Origin: Porifericola rhodea
GTDB taxonomy: Bacteria; Bacteroidota; Bacteroidia; Cytophagales; Cyclobacteriaceae
Assembly: GCF_030506305.1 (NCBI RefSeq)
Contig: NZ_CP119421.1
Span: 1,666,354-1,730,353 of the forward strand
Reading direction: 5' to 3'
DNA: 64,000 nt
A program made the position numbers and the translations under genes. Each line of letters starts with the position of its first letter. Position 1 is the first letter of the stretch. The notes beneath the pieces are model-generated. The model saw nothing but the letters and a program-made list of their open reading frames with translations, was not told the DNA's origin and did not search any database. Positions 42,491 to 50,270 of this stretch are shown piece after piece.

Positions 42491-43735
42491 TTAGTTCTGT
42501 TGCGCTATATATTTCATAATCAGCTGAGTTGCTCCGGTGTTTTCGCTAACATACTGACGACACTCTTCGGCAGCCGCCAGTCGTTCCTCTTCGTTGTTAA
42601 AAAAGCGCTTAAATTTATCTCTTAGTTCCTTAAAGTCTCCGGCAGTAAAGGCTACTCCCTTTTTTAATAGTGCATTAGCTTCATTTACGTGCCTGTAGCT
42701 ACGGTTACCAAAGAAAATAGGCATACCAAAAGTAGCAGGCTCCAATATGTTATGCAGGCTTCTGCCAAAAGCCCCACCTACATAAGCAAACTCACCATAA
42801 CGGTACAGTGAGGTGAGCATCCCTACATTGTCTATAATTAATACCCGGTAGTTGCTAATAGTTTCTGTTTTAACTTTGGAGTAGCGTACTGTTTTATAAG
42901 GAAGTTCCTCTTCTATCTTCTGCAAAGCTTCTTCTTCAATATTATGAGGAGCAATGATAAACTTTATGTCATCTACAAATTCTTTCATAAAAGGCAGAAG
43001 AAGCTCCATATCTTCCGGCCAGCTGCTCCCAATTACCATAGCATGGCTATCACCTTTAAATGCTGCTGCCAGCTCGTTTTTAGGCGCATGGCGGCAAATA
43101 TCTGCTACTCTGTCAAAGCGAGTATCGCCTGCCAGGCTTACGCTCTGTATGCCTATGCCTACCAGCAGATCTACTGTGTTTTGATCCTGCGCAAAAAAAT
43201 AAGTGACCTTGCGTAGCATATTTCGGTAAAACCTACCATACCAACGGAAGGGTACCGCATTAGACTGAAAAAGTGTAGATACAGAGATAGAAGGTATATG
43301 GCGCTGTTTTAGCACACTTAAGTAGCCATACCAAAACTCATATCTTATAAAAAATGCTGCTTTTGGTTTTACATAGTTTAGAAATTTCTCAGCGTTCCTT
43401 TTCCCATCCAAAGGCAGATAGCACACCAGGTCGGCTCCTTCGTAATTTTTTCGTACATCGTAGCCGGAGGGAGAGAAAAAGGTAAGCACTATCTGTATTT
43501 TAGGATTTTGCTCTTTCATCTCTTCCATAAGCGGACGCCCCTGCTCAAACTCGCCAAGAGAGGCACAATGAAACCAGTAAACCGGCTGGCGCGGGTTACG
43601 GGTTTCGCTAAATTCTCTGAGTTGTTTAAAAAGTCCTCTTCTGCCTTGTAAAAACTTCCTGTTCTTAGCTGAAAAAGGATAGCTCATCCAGAGCAATACT
43701 CTGATCAGGCTTACGGCTATTCTGTAAAAAAACAA
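42491..43735 (-). CDS. waaA: 3-deoxy-D-manno-octulosonic acid (Kdo) transferase
   Basis: A 414-residue GT30 glycosyltransferase. A short N-terminal hydrophobic anchor region is followed by YWFHCASLGEFEQGRPLM, with Glu62 as the catalytic base equivalent. Later come IVIGSSWPEDMELL, FAYVGGAFGRSLHNILEPATFGMPIFFG (nucleotide-sugar site) and a C-terminal helix. It transfers Kdo from CMP-Kdo to lipid A precursors on the cytoplasmic side of the inner membrane. It is the upstream gene of rsgA. Confidence 0.95.
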   Translation of the reverse strand: MFFYRIAVSLIRVLLWMSYPFSAKNRKFLQGRRGLFKQLREFSETRNPRQPVYWFHCASLGEFEQGRPLMEEMKEQNPKIQIVLTFFSPSGYDVRKNYEGADLVCYLPLDGKRNAEKFLNYVKPKAAFFIRYEFWYGYLSVLKQRHIPSISVSTLFQSNAVPFRWYGRFYRNMLRKVTYFFAQDQNTVDLLVGIGIQSVSLAGDTRFDRVADICRHAPKNELAAAFKGDSHAMVIGSSWPEDMELLLPFMKEFVDDIKFIIAPHNIEEEALQKIEEELPYKTVRYSKVKTETISNYRVLIIDNVGMLTSLYRYGEFAYVGGAFGRSLHNILEPATFGMPIFFGNRSYRHVNEANALLKKGVAFTAGDFKELRDKFKRFFNNEEERLAAAEECRQYVSENTGATQLIMKYIAQQN

Positions 43736-43913
43736 TATTTTATCTATTTAAATACAAACCACAAAATACCAGCGGTGTAGCTTTTGGCTGGTGCTAGCAA
43801 ATACAATGGCAATATATCACCTTGTTGTGGATTGTCGTTTTGTAAATCTACCTTTAAACAGATGAAATAAACGAATTTGCTTATTCACTGTTATGCTTTT
43901 TTCATAAAAAAAA

Positions 43914-43933
43914 GCCCTTCCGGTAAGAAGGGC
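43914..43933 (-). terminator. Terminator after the peroxiredoxin gene
   Basis: GCCCTTC (43914-43920) pairs with GAAGGGC (43927-43933) over a 6-nt loop. The A run at 43905-43913 on the plus strand makes a strong U-tract for the minus-strand Fur/peroxiredoxin transcript. Confidence 0.85.
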
Positions 43934-43961
43934 CTTTCCTTAGATGAATATTTATTGCACC

Positions 43962-44591
43962 TTATTTTTTAGAAAGGTATTCAGATACACCTTCTCTTGT
44001 AGCTTTCATAGCTTCTTTACCTTCTTCCCAGTTAGCAGGGCAAACTTCACCGTGCTTCTCTACATACTGAAGTGCATCTACCAGACGAATAGTCTCGTCA
44101 ATGTTTCTTCCTAAAGGAAGGTCATTGATAGTTTCGTGTCTTACTACGCCTTCTTTGTCAATAAGGAAAGTTCCACGGTAAGCCACTGGCTGGCCGTTAA
44201 ATACAAGCTCTCCTTCTTCGTCGTAGTCATAGTCTCCGGCAAGCACGCCATATTTAGTAGCTACCACCTTAGCAGCATCCGCTACTACAGGATAAGTAAC
44301 ACCTTCTATACCACCCTGATCGCGTGGAGTCATCATCCAGGCCAGGTGAGTTTCTTCAGTGTCGCAAGAGCATCCTACTACTGCTACGTCACGCTTCTCA
44401 AACTCTGCCAGTTTCTCCTGGAAAGCAAGAATTTCAGTAGGGCAAACGAATGTAAAGTCTTTAGGGTAGAAGAAAAACGCAACGTATTTGTTGCCGATGT
44501 ACTGATCAAGCGAAAAGTTTTCAACGATTTCCTCACCATTGATTACCGCGGGCGCATTGATCAAAGGAGCTTTTTTTCCTACTAATGACAT
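43962..44591 (-). CDS. 2-Cys peroxiredoxin (AhpC/Prx type)
   Basis: A 209-residue typical 2-Cys peroxiredoxin. The peroxidatic Cys50 lies in FYPKDFTFVCPTE and the resolving Cys184 in HGEVCPANWEEG. The chain has normal length and the usual C-terminal helix ending in KK. It reduces hydrogen peroxide, organic peroxides and peroxynitrite in the cytoplasm, and is recycled by thioredoxin or AhpF, neither of which is here. It lies 42 nt downstream of a Fur/PerR regulator and is probably controlled by it. Confidence 0.95.
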   Translation of the reverse strand: MSLVGKKAPLINAPAVINGEEIVENFSLDQYIGNKYVAFFFYPKDFTFVCPTEILAFQEKLAEFEKRDVAVVGCSCDTEETHLAWMMTPRDQGGIEGVTYPVVADAAKVVATKYGVLAGDYDYDEEGELVFNGQPVAYRGTFLIDKEGVVRHETINDLPLGRNIDETIRLVDALQYVEKHGEVCPANWEEGKEAMKATREGVSEYLSKK

Positions 44592-44633
44592 AAGTTAATT
44601 TTAATTAAAATGAATATTCGGTTCTACTATTAA

Positions 44634-45083
44634 TTACTTAATTTCTATATCCTGATCTGGCTCTTCTTTAAGGCCATTAATCTGCACATGTATATTACTG
44701 ATTTTCAGGTTTTTGATATTCTTCTTTTGAAAGTACTGCTGAATTAGTTCATCCAGCCCTTCATCATGATAGTCAATAATCTCTTGCGTATTGGTACAGT
44801 AAATATGGCTATGTTGTTCCATATTCACATCGTAGCGCATAAAACCTGCATCGGAAGCCACCTTACCTGCCAGCCCATTGCTGACAAAGGTGTCCAGAGT
44901 TTTGTAGACCGTACCTAAAGAAATTGTAGGGTTGTGTGGTCTAACTACTTCAAAGATCCTTTCGGCAGTAGGGTGTTGGTTCATCGTCTGCATTAATGCC
45001 TGATAAACTACCATTCGCTGCTGGGTCGCTTTTAAGCCCACACTGCTAAGTTTTTCCCTTATCTCTTCTAACATTTCACTCAT
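44634..45083 (-). CDS. Fur/PerR-family transcriptional repressor
   Basis: 149 residues with an N-terminal winged helix (GLKATQQRMVVYQALMQTMNQHPTAERIFEVVRPHNPTISLGTVYKTLDTFVSNGLA), the Fur family fold. The dimerisation domain keeps HSHIYC (His91, His93, Cys96), but the usual CxxC zinc pair is CTNT here (Thr99 instead of Cys), and no second CxxC follows. Co-transcription with a peroxiredoxin suggests a PerR-like peroxide sensor. The promoter, with a TATCTTTG -7 element at 45091-45098, puts the ATG at 45083 almost at the transcript start. Confidence 0.88.
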   Translation of the reverse strand: MSEMLEEIREKLSSVGLKATQQRMVVYQALMQTMNQHPTAERIFEVVRPHNPTISLGTVYKTLDTFVSNGLAGKVASDAGFMRYDVNMEQHSHIYCTNTQEIIDYHDEGLDELIQQYFQKKNIKNLKISNIHVQINGLKEEPDQDIEIK

Positions 45084-45090
45084 GAAGCCG

Positions 45091-45098
45091 CAAAGATA
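45091..45098 (-). promoter_or_regulatory. Candidate -7 element of the fur-peroxiredoxin operon
   Basis: TATCTTTG on the minus strand, matching TAnnTTTG, 8 nt upstream of the fur ATG. No TTG was seen at the expected -33 position, so the call is tentative. A transcript from it would be nearly leaderless. Confidence 0.4.
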
Positions 45099-45099
45099 T

Positions 45100-45113
45100 A
45101 AAAACTAGTTTTT
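45100..45113. promoter_or_regulatory. Palindrome just upstream of the fur -7 element
   Basis: Perfect 14-bp palindrome AAAAACTAGTTTTT, sitting between the -33 and -7 positions of the fur promoter. It is a candidate autoregulatory operator for the Fur/PerR protein. Confidence 0.4.
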
Positions 45114-45290
45114 GGAGAAAATTTCCTATGTAGAAATTTTTACTCCTTAATATTATTTATTTTCTCGTTAACTAATTGTTTTGTTGTGAGGAACGTTCCT
45201 TTATCGCTACTTTTTTTACGATTTTTTTAATAATCAGTTCTATCTCTCTTTTAAGCCTTCTCCCGCTTTTGCAACTCTGAATAATTCTTT

Positions 45291-45308
45291 TTACGAAATA
45301 GTTCGTAA
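45291..45308. promoter_or_regulatory. Upstream BlaI operator dyad
   Basis: Perfect inverted repeat TTACGAA-N4-TTCGTAA, just upstream of the -35 box of the blaI-blaR1 promoter. A second copy lies at 45347-45364. Confidence 0.7.
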
Positions 45309-45313
45309 TAAGC

Positions 45314-45342
45314 TTGACAAGCTTCACATAATCCCCTATCAT
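45314..45342 (+). promoter_or_regulatory. Promoter of blaI-blaR1
   Basis: TTGACA (45314-45319), 17 nt, then TATCAT (45337-45342): a canonical sigma-70-type -35/-10 pair, unusual among Bacteroidota. It is framed on both sides by identical operator dyads, so its positioning is convincing as the regulated promoter. Confidence 0.55.
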
Positions 45343-45346
45343 TATA

Positions 45347-45364
45347 TTACGAAACAATTCGTAA
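45347..45364. promoter_or_regulatory. Downstream BlaI operator dyad
   Basis: Second copy of the TTACGAA-N4-TTCGTAA dyad, between the -10 box and the blaI ATG at 45368. Centre-to-centre distance to the upstream copy is 56 nt. BlaI/MecI-type repressors bind such dyads as dimers. Confidence 0.7.
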
Positions 45365-45367
45365 TAC

Positions 45368-45763
45368 ATGAAAAAAAATATTAAACCTTCAGAAAACGAG
45401 CTGGCTATCCTTCAGGTACTTTGGGAAAAAGGTCCGAGCACAGTAAGAACAGTCAATGAGCAACTTAGCCAGATAAAAACTGTCGGCTACACGACTACAC
45501 TCAAGCTCTTGCAAATTATGCATGATAAAGGGCTTGTTGACCGGACTAGCGAAGGCGCTAAAGGCAGATCGCATATTTATAGCGCAGCAGTTAAAGAGGC
45601 TCAGGTCAATAACCACTTACTAGACCAATTTGTCAACCGGGTATTCAAAGGCTCTACCAGCCAGCTAGTTATGCGGGCTTTGGGTAGAAAAAATCCTTCT
45701 CAGGAAGAAATAAAGGAGATAAGACAATTTTTAGATAACATGAACAAAAGTGATGAGTCATGA
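45368..45763 (+). CDS. blaI: BlaI/MecI-family repressor
   Basis: 131 residues: winged helix KPSENELAILQVLWEKGPSTVRTVNEQLSQIKTVGYTTTLKLLQIMHDKGLVDRT (about 7-61), with the conserved GYTTTLKLLQIM recognition helix and KGLV wing. A C-terminal dimerisation/cleavage segment follows, with LLDQFVNRVFKGSTSQLVMRALG. Members repress operons through paired dyads and are removed by the partner BlaR1 protease. Here the dyads at 45291-45308 and 45347-45364 are the obvious targets. The end overlaps the next gene by 4 nt (ATGA), translationally coupled. Confidence 0.93.
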   Translation: MKKNIKPSENELAILQVLWEKGPSTVRTVNEQLSQIKTVGYTTTLKLLQIMHDKGLVDRTSEGAKGRSHIYSAAVKEAQVNNHLLDQFVNRVFKGSTSQLVMRALGRKNPSQEEIKEIRQFLDNMNKSDES

Positions 45764-48700
45764 TTTTTTTGAGCCAAGCTTCTCCTCTCTATAACTTTTT
45801 TGAAGTTACAGGTATTGCTCTCCTGCATTCATTATGGCAAGGAGTGTTTTTTGCACTCCTGCTCTCGCTGCTGATTCGTTTAGTACCACAGTACCATTCC
45901 AGTTTACGTTTTGTACTGGCTATAAGCTGCCTTTTATTAATGCTCACGTCAATCGTTTTCACTTTTTATGTAGAATGGAATGCTACCACCTCATTTAAAC
46001 CAATCGTGGCATCTTCAACTTTGGAAGGTGAGCTGGTTTTGCCGGAAGAAAGTTCTTTCACTCAGCCTAACGTACCTAATTTTTGGGAAGAGACTCTATT
46101 TAAGATACAAAGTATCTTTTATATGCTCACACAGAACGCGTATTGGATAGCATTGGCCTGGGCTACTGGTTGCTTGTTTTTTTGCCTGCGCTTAAGCTTC
46201 GGGCTGTGGCAGATCAAGCAATTGCGGCAAAACTACGCACCTTTTCCTAAGGAATGGCTGACAAAAGCAGATACACTTTGTAAAGTACTTCATATCAATA
46301 AGGTAGTATTTGGGCTTAGTGAATTACATAGCCCTTTAACGCTGGGCTGGTGGAAACCTATGGTATTACTCCCTGCCTCAATGCTTACTGCCTTGCCTGC
46401 CGAGCAGGTAGAGAGCATACTATTGCATGAGATGGCTCATATTCGCCGCCATGACTACTTATGGAACCTGCTGCAATCAGTAACAGAAGTGATTCTCTTT
46501 TTTCATCCGGCTTACTGGTATATCGCCTCTGTTCTGGAGCAGGAAAGGGAGCATTCCTGTGACCAGATTACTGTAAAAATTACGGGCAAGCCCCAGATTT
46601 ACGCACAGGCTTTATTAGCAGTAGCCAGCCTGCCCGCAAAAGTTTCACCTATGGCCTTATCTGCAAAAGGACGCTCTGGCCTATCGGAGCGTATTAAGCA
46701 AATAGTACTGCCGGACTACCAAAAGAAAAGTATTCAACCTCTCCCCTTCTTATTAGGCTTTTGTCTACTGACTTGTTTGCTATTTGCCTTTACATTTAAA
46801 AACCCTTTTGAAGAGCAACTACTAGGTAAGCCTGAGATCAATTCTTTATCGTACGATTCAGTACGAACTCCAGACTACATAGATTATAGTAGAAGATGGT
46901 ACGGTAATTCTGGTGTTCCCCTTTATAGAGAGCTGGCAAGGTACTCCAGCAACACTAGCAATATGCTGGTAGGTATGTCGGAAAGCAGTAATACAAATAT
47001 CAACCCATGGACATATTTTAAAAACGATGCGCTTTATTTATTGGACGGAATTGTAGTGGATGTACCAGAACAGATATTGATGCAAGATATTGCAAAAATA
47101 GAAGTCTATCATCAGCCAATACCCTCTGTTTTTCAAAACCTTCGTTCGCAACCTTATAATACGGTAGTGAACGTATTAACTGAAATTCCTGCAGCAGATG
47201 CTGCCAAGAACACAATTACTGTTAGTGGTTTTGTTAGAACCAAAAAAGATGGTAAAATACTCTCCATAACTAATACAAAAGTACAGGTAAAAAGCACCGG
47301 CAAACTTACTGTTACTAATGCCAATGGCCTCTATGAGTTTAGGGCAGTAGGTAAAAACGACACGCTTTTGTTCTATTCACTTTATGACACAGGTACAACG
47401 CAGGTAGCTGTCAACAATAGGGAACACCTTAGTATACAGGTGCATACTCCGAGAAGATTAAAAAACCGAGCCAATAAAATAATTGATCAACGTATGTCCC
47501 CTGCAAATCTGGAAAAAGATCTACAGGCTATAAATAGTAAGCTGACATTTAAAGACTCATCCATATATGAAGTGATGATAAAAAGATTATTCATTGACCC
47601 TAAAGACAATATGGCTAAACTTATATCCAATACTCCTTATTCTCAGGATGATGATCTAAGAACATACTATTCTTTAAGTAATTCTGAATTTCTTTTCACC
47701 TTAGATGGTGTAGTAAGAGATCCTCGTACAGTGAGTAGTCAATCTATAAAAGACATAAGATTTAAGACACAAAATCTAACAAAAGAGTATCTGGTTGAGG
47801 CTCATGCTACATCTAAACAGGCTACTATTGACAGCACAGATGAAAAGATGAATATCATCAGTGGACAGGTGGTTGATGAAGAAGAAGGACAGCCTATTGT
47901 AGCAGCGAACGTATTAATTGATGGTACTACAATAGGTACGCTTACCGATGCAGATGGAAAGTTCAGGCTTGAGAGCAGAGAAAAGATTCAAAGTTTTTCT
48001 GTTAACAGTATAGGTTACCATAAACGACTGATACCTACACAGCAAAAAGTTCTGCATGATATAAAGCTGCGCTCATTAAACTTTGCTACCCCTCCCGCAA
48101 CTGAAGATAGCATGGTCCTTATTGTTGATGGCGAAGTACGCCGTGATATCGCCTCTTTAGAACAGCTAAACCTGCCCCCTACCTCTATCAGGCGTATAAA
48201 TGTAATGCCAAGTAAGGCTGCTGGGGAGTTTTTAACGCCAGATCAGCAAAAACAGACTTCCAAAGTAATAGTAATAGAAACCAACAAAATATATGCTGCT
48301 CCAGACCATACCGCCAGAGGAAAAGTGGTTGACGCACAAAGCAGGAAACCAAGGCTGCGCTCATTAAACTTTGCTACCCCTCCCGCAACTGAAGATAGCA
48401 TGGTCCTTATTGTTGATGGCGAAGTACGCCATGATATCGCCTCTTTAGAACAGTTAAACCTGCCCCCTGCCTCTATCAGGCGTATAGATGTAATGCCAGG
48501 TAAGGCTGCTGGGGAGTTTTTAACACCAGATCCGCAAAAACAGACTTCAAAAGTAATAGTAATAGAAACCAACAAAATATATGCTGCTCCAGACCATACC
48601 GCCAGAGGAAAAGTGGTTGACGCACAAAGCAGGAAACCTTTATCTGGTGTAGAGATTAGTGCTTTAGAGAATGAGAAGCTTAAAGTTTATACTGATGAAA

Positions 48701-49116
48701 ATGGAAACTATGAGCTCCCCTTACATTCAAACACTAAATTTGTTCTGCATAATATAGATGGGTATATGCCATTTGTAATAGAAAGAAAAGCTGTAAACAC
48801 CTTTAAAAATCATACTTACATCCCATTAAACAGGCAGTCTGATGAAAGTGGGACTTTGCTTGAAAGTAGCCTTAGAGTCTTCCCCAACCCTGGAGATGAG
48901 GAGATTAAAGTAAGTTTTAAGTTGTGGGAAGCTACCTCTGTAAAGCTGGAATTACTTAATAGACAGGGCAGGTTGCTATTTTCCAGAGAGTATACTTACC
49001 CTTCTGCAGGAGACAAAGAACTTGTAGTACCGTCTGAGCAGTTAGCAGCAGATACTTACATAGTTCGGCTTACCCATAACGGCAAAAGCATAAGCAGACA
49101 AATTATTCTAAAATAG
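45760..49116 (+). CDS. BlaR1/M56-type sensor metallopeptidase with extended periplasmic region
   Basis: 1118 residues. Four membrane helices lie in 1-346, with the cytosolic gluzincin site HEMAH at 223-227 and EREHSCD at about 262-268. The last helix is at 329-346. After it comes a long periplasmic region of CarboxypepD_reg-like domains (about 485-545, 697-770, 948-1030) and TonB-plug-like DGxV segments (YLLDGIVVD, FTLDGVVRD, LIVDGEVRR and LIVDGEVRH). A 288-bp tandem duplication covers about residues 770-960. The final 83 residues (1036-1118, SSLRVFPNP...SRQIILK) look like a type IX secretion sorting domain. No penicillin-binding sensor domain is present, so the inducer is unknown. Confidence 0.9.
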   Translation: MIFLSQASPLYNFFEVTGIALLHSLWQGVFFALLLSLLIRLVPQYHSSLRFVLAISCLLLMLTSIVFTFYVEWNATTSFKPIVASSTLEGELVLPEESSFTQPNVPNFWEETLFKIQSIFYMLTQNAYWIALAWATGCLFFCLRLSFGLWQIKQLRQNYAPFPKEWLTKADTLCKVLHINKVVFGLSELHSPLTLGWWKPMVLLPASMLTALPAEQVESILLHEMAHIRRHDYLWNLLQSVTEVILFFHPAYWYIASVLEQEREHSCDQITVKITGKPQIYAQALLAVASLPAKVSPMALSAKGRSGLSERIKQIVLPDYQKKSIQPLPFLLGFCLLTCLLFAFTFKNPFEEQLLGKPEINSLSYDSVRTPDYIDYSRRWYGNSGVPLYRELARYSSNTSNMLVGMSESSNTNINPWTYFKNDALYLLDGIVVDVPEQILMQDIAKIEVYHQPIPSVFQNLRSQPYNTVVNVLTEIPAADAAKNTITVSGFVRTKKDGKILSITNTKVQVKSTGKLTVTNANGLYEFRAVGKNDTLLFYSLYDTGTTQVAVNNREHLSIQVHTPRRLKNRANKIIDQRMSPANLEKDLQAINSKLTFKDSSIYEVMIKRLFIDPKDNMAKLISNTPYSQDDDLRTYYSLSNSEFLFTLDGVVRDPRTVSSQSIKDIRFKTQNLTKEYLVEAHATSKQATIDSTDEKMNIISGQVVDEEEGQPIVAANVLIDGTTIGTLTDADGKFRLESREKIQSFSVNSIGYHKRLIPTQQKVLHDIKLRSLNFATPPATEDSMVLIVDGEVRRDIASLEQLNLPPTSIRRINVMPSKAAGEFLTPDQQKQTSKVIVIETNKIYAAPDHTARGKVVDAQSRKPRLRSLNFATPPATEDSMVLIVDGEVRHDIASLEQLNLPPASIRRIDVMPGKAAGEFLTPDPQKQTSKVIVIETNKIYAAPDHTARGKVVDAQSRKPLSGVEISALENEKLKVYTDENGNYELPLHSNTKFVLHNIDGYMPFVIERKAVNTFKNHTYIPLNRQSDESGTLLESSLRVFPNPGDEEIKVSFKLWEATSVKLELLNRQGRLLFSREYTYPSAGDKELVVPSEQLAADTYIVRLTHNGKSISRQIILK
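48066..48638 (+). repeat. 288-bp in-frame tandem duplication inside blaR1
   Basis: Copy A is 48066-48350 and copy B 48354-48638, offset exactly 288 nt (96 codons). About eight to nine base differences were counted by eye over 285 positions, such as CGCCGTGAT/CGCCATGAT and CCTACCTCT/CCTGCCTCT. Each encodes LRSLNFATPPATEDSMVLIV followed by a plug-like DGEVR unit and the start of a CarboxypepD_reg domain (ARGKVVDAQSRKP). In copy A the CarboxypepD_reg domain is cut after these 13 residues and joined to the next copy. Confidence 0.95.
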
Positions 49117-49124
49117 GTTAATAA

Positions 49125-49161
49125 ATAAGGCTGAGTAGCTAAAAAAACTACTCAGCCTTAT
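49125..49161. terminator. Terminator between blaR1 and galT
   Basis: A perfect 14-bp stem pairs ATAAGGCTGAGTAG (49125-49138) with CTACTCAGCCTTAT (49148-49161) over a 9-nt loop. It lies between the two convergent operons and probably stops both. Confidence 0.8.
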
Positions 49162-49181
49162 AATTAAGAAGCCTGTCAGGC

Positions 49182-50228
49182 CTAAGCATCTTTATAATGT
49201 ACACTTGGCAGGCTTCTCAGTCGCTCAGCACTGGATTCTGCTGTAATATCTCTCTGTGGGTCGCCCAACATCTCGTACCCTACCATAAATTTTTTGACGG
49301 TGGCTGAGCGTAGCAGTGGGGGATAAAAATGATGGTGGAAGTGCCACTCTTTATGCTCCAGACCATCGGTAGGTGCCTGATGTATACCGGCAGAGTAAGG
49401 AAAAGAGGTTTCAAACAGGTTATCATATAAAATGGTAAGTTGCTTAAGCATCTCCGCATAGGCCTGCTTTTCTTCCTCTGTAAACTGTAATATGTTTTGG
49501 ATATGCCGCTTGCTGATCAGCATGGTTTCAAAAGGCCATACTGCCCAAAATGGCACTAGCGTGATAAAGTGCTCATTTTCCAGCACGATGCGCTCCTGCT
49601 CCTCCTGCTCCAGTTGTATGTAGTCTGCCAGCAAACTATTACCATATTTTTGCAGGTAGTCTCCCTGATGTTTGCCTACCACTGCTGGCTCCAGAGGTAC
49701 AGTGCTCTGTGCCCAAATTTGTCCATGAGGGTGAGGATTGCTACAACCCATCATCTGTCCTTTGTTCTCAAAAATCTGCACGTAATTAATCTCAGGGTGA
49801 CTACCCAGCTCCTCATATTCTTTTTGCCACAGCTCTATTACTTTTACAATGGCGGTAGTTTCCATCTGCGGAAGGGTGAGATCGTGACGTGGAGAAAAGC
49901 AGATTACTTTACAGATTCCTTTTTCACTCTGTGCCCTTATCAGGTTACCTTTTTCTATGCTTCCGCTGGGAACATCTTCTTTAAGCGCCGCAAAATCATT
50001 AGTAAACACATAAGTACTTTCGTACTGAGGGTTTTTTTCCCCTCCTGCTCTCTCGTTGCCGGGGCACAAGTAGCATTTAGGGTCGTACTTTGGCCGCACC
50101 GTTTCATCTTTTTTTTCTACCTGCCCCTGCCAGGGACGCTTCATACGATGGGGCGATACCAGTACATATTCTCCAGAGAGAGGATTATACCTCCGGTGTG
50201 GGTGTTCGTTCAGGTCAAAATTCATCAT
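49182..50228 (-). CDS. galT: Galactose-1-phosphate uridylyltransferase
   Basis: A 348-residue HIT-family enzyme. Zinc-site cysteines Cys52 and Cys55 are in KCYLCPGN. The active-site motif is NPHPHGQ (His168 is the uridylylated residue, in [10 protein letters not shown]). The second-half [11 protein letters not shown] provides further zinc histidines. It exchanges UMP between UDP-glucose and galactose-1-phosphate in the Leloir pathway. Third gene of the symporter-galK-galT unit (42 nt after galK). The two start methionines (MM) are equivalent. Confidence 0.96.
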   Translation of the reverse strand: MMNFDLNEHPHRRYNPLSGEYVLVSPHRMKRPWQGQVEKKDETVRPKYDPKCYLCPGNERAGGEKNPQYESTYVFTNDFAALKEDVPSGSIEKGNLIRAQSEKGICKVICFSPRHDLTLPQMETTAIVKVIELWQKEYEELGSHPEINYVQIFENKGQMMGCSNPHPHGQIWAQSTVPLEPAVVGKHQGDYLQKYGNSLLADYIQLEQEEQERIVLENEHFITLVPFWAVWPFETMLISKRHIQNILQFTEEEKQAYAEMLKQLTILYDNLFETSFPYSAGIHQAPTDGLEHKEWHFHHHFYPPLLRSATVKKFMVGYEMLGDPQRDITAESSAERLRSLPSVHYKDA

Positions 50229-50270
50229 AAAAAATTGAGCATTACAGTTAAAAAACAGCTAATACATCTA

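Noticed and set aside
44136-44585. 149-codon frame antisense to the peroxiredoxin gene
   Set aside because: The opposite strand encodes a textbook 2-Cys peroxiredoxin; no family pattern on this strand.
45291-45364. Idea that blaI-blaR1 controls the OXA gene at 9.8 kb
   Set aside because: The TTACGAA dyad was looked for between 8436 and 8534 and not found. The serpin/OXA promoter has a different layout. A genome-wide scan would be needed to link them.
45172-45369. Lys/Ile-rich 65-codon frame on the minus strand
   Set aside because: It covers the blaI promoter and both dyads, has no motif or signal, and its composition simply reflects AT-rich DNA.
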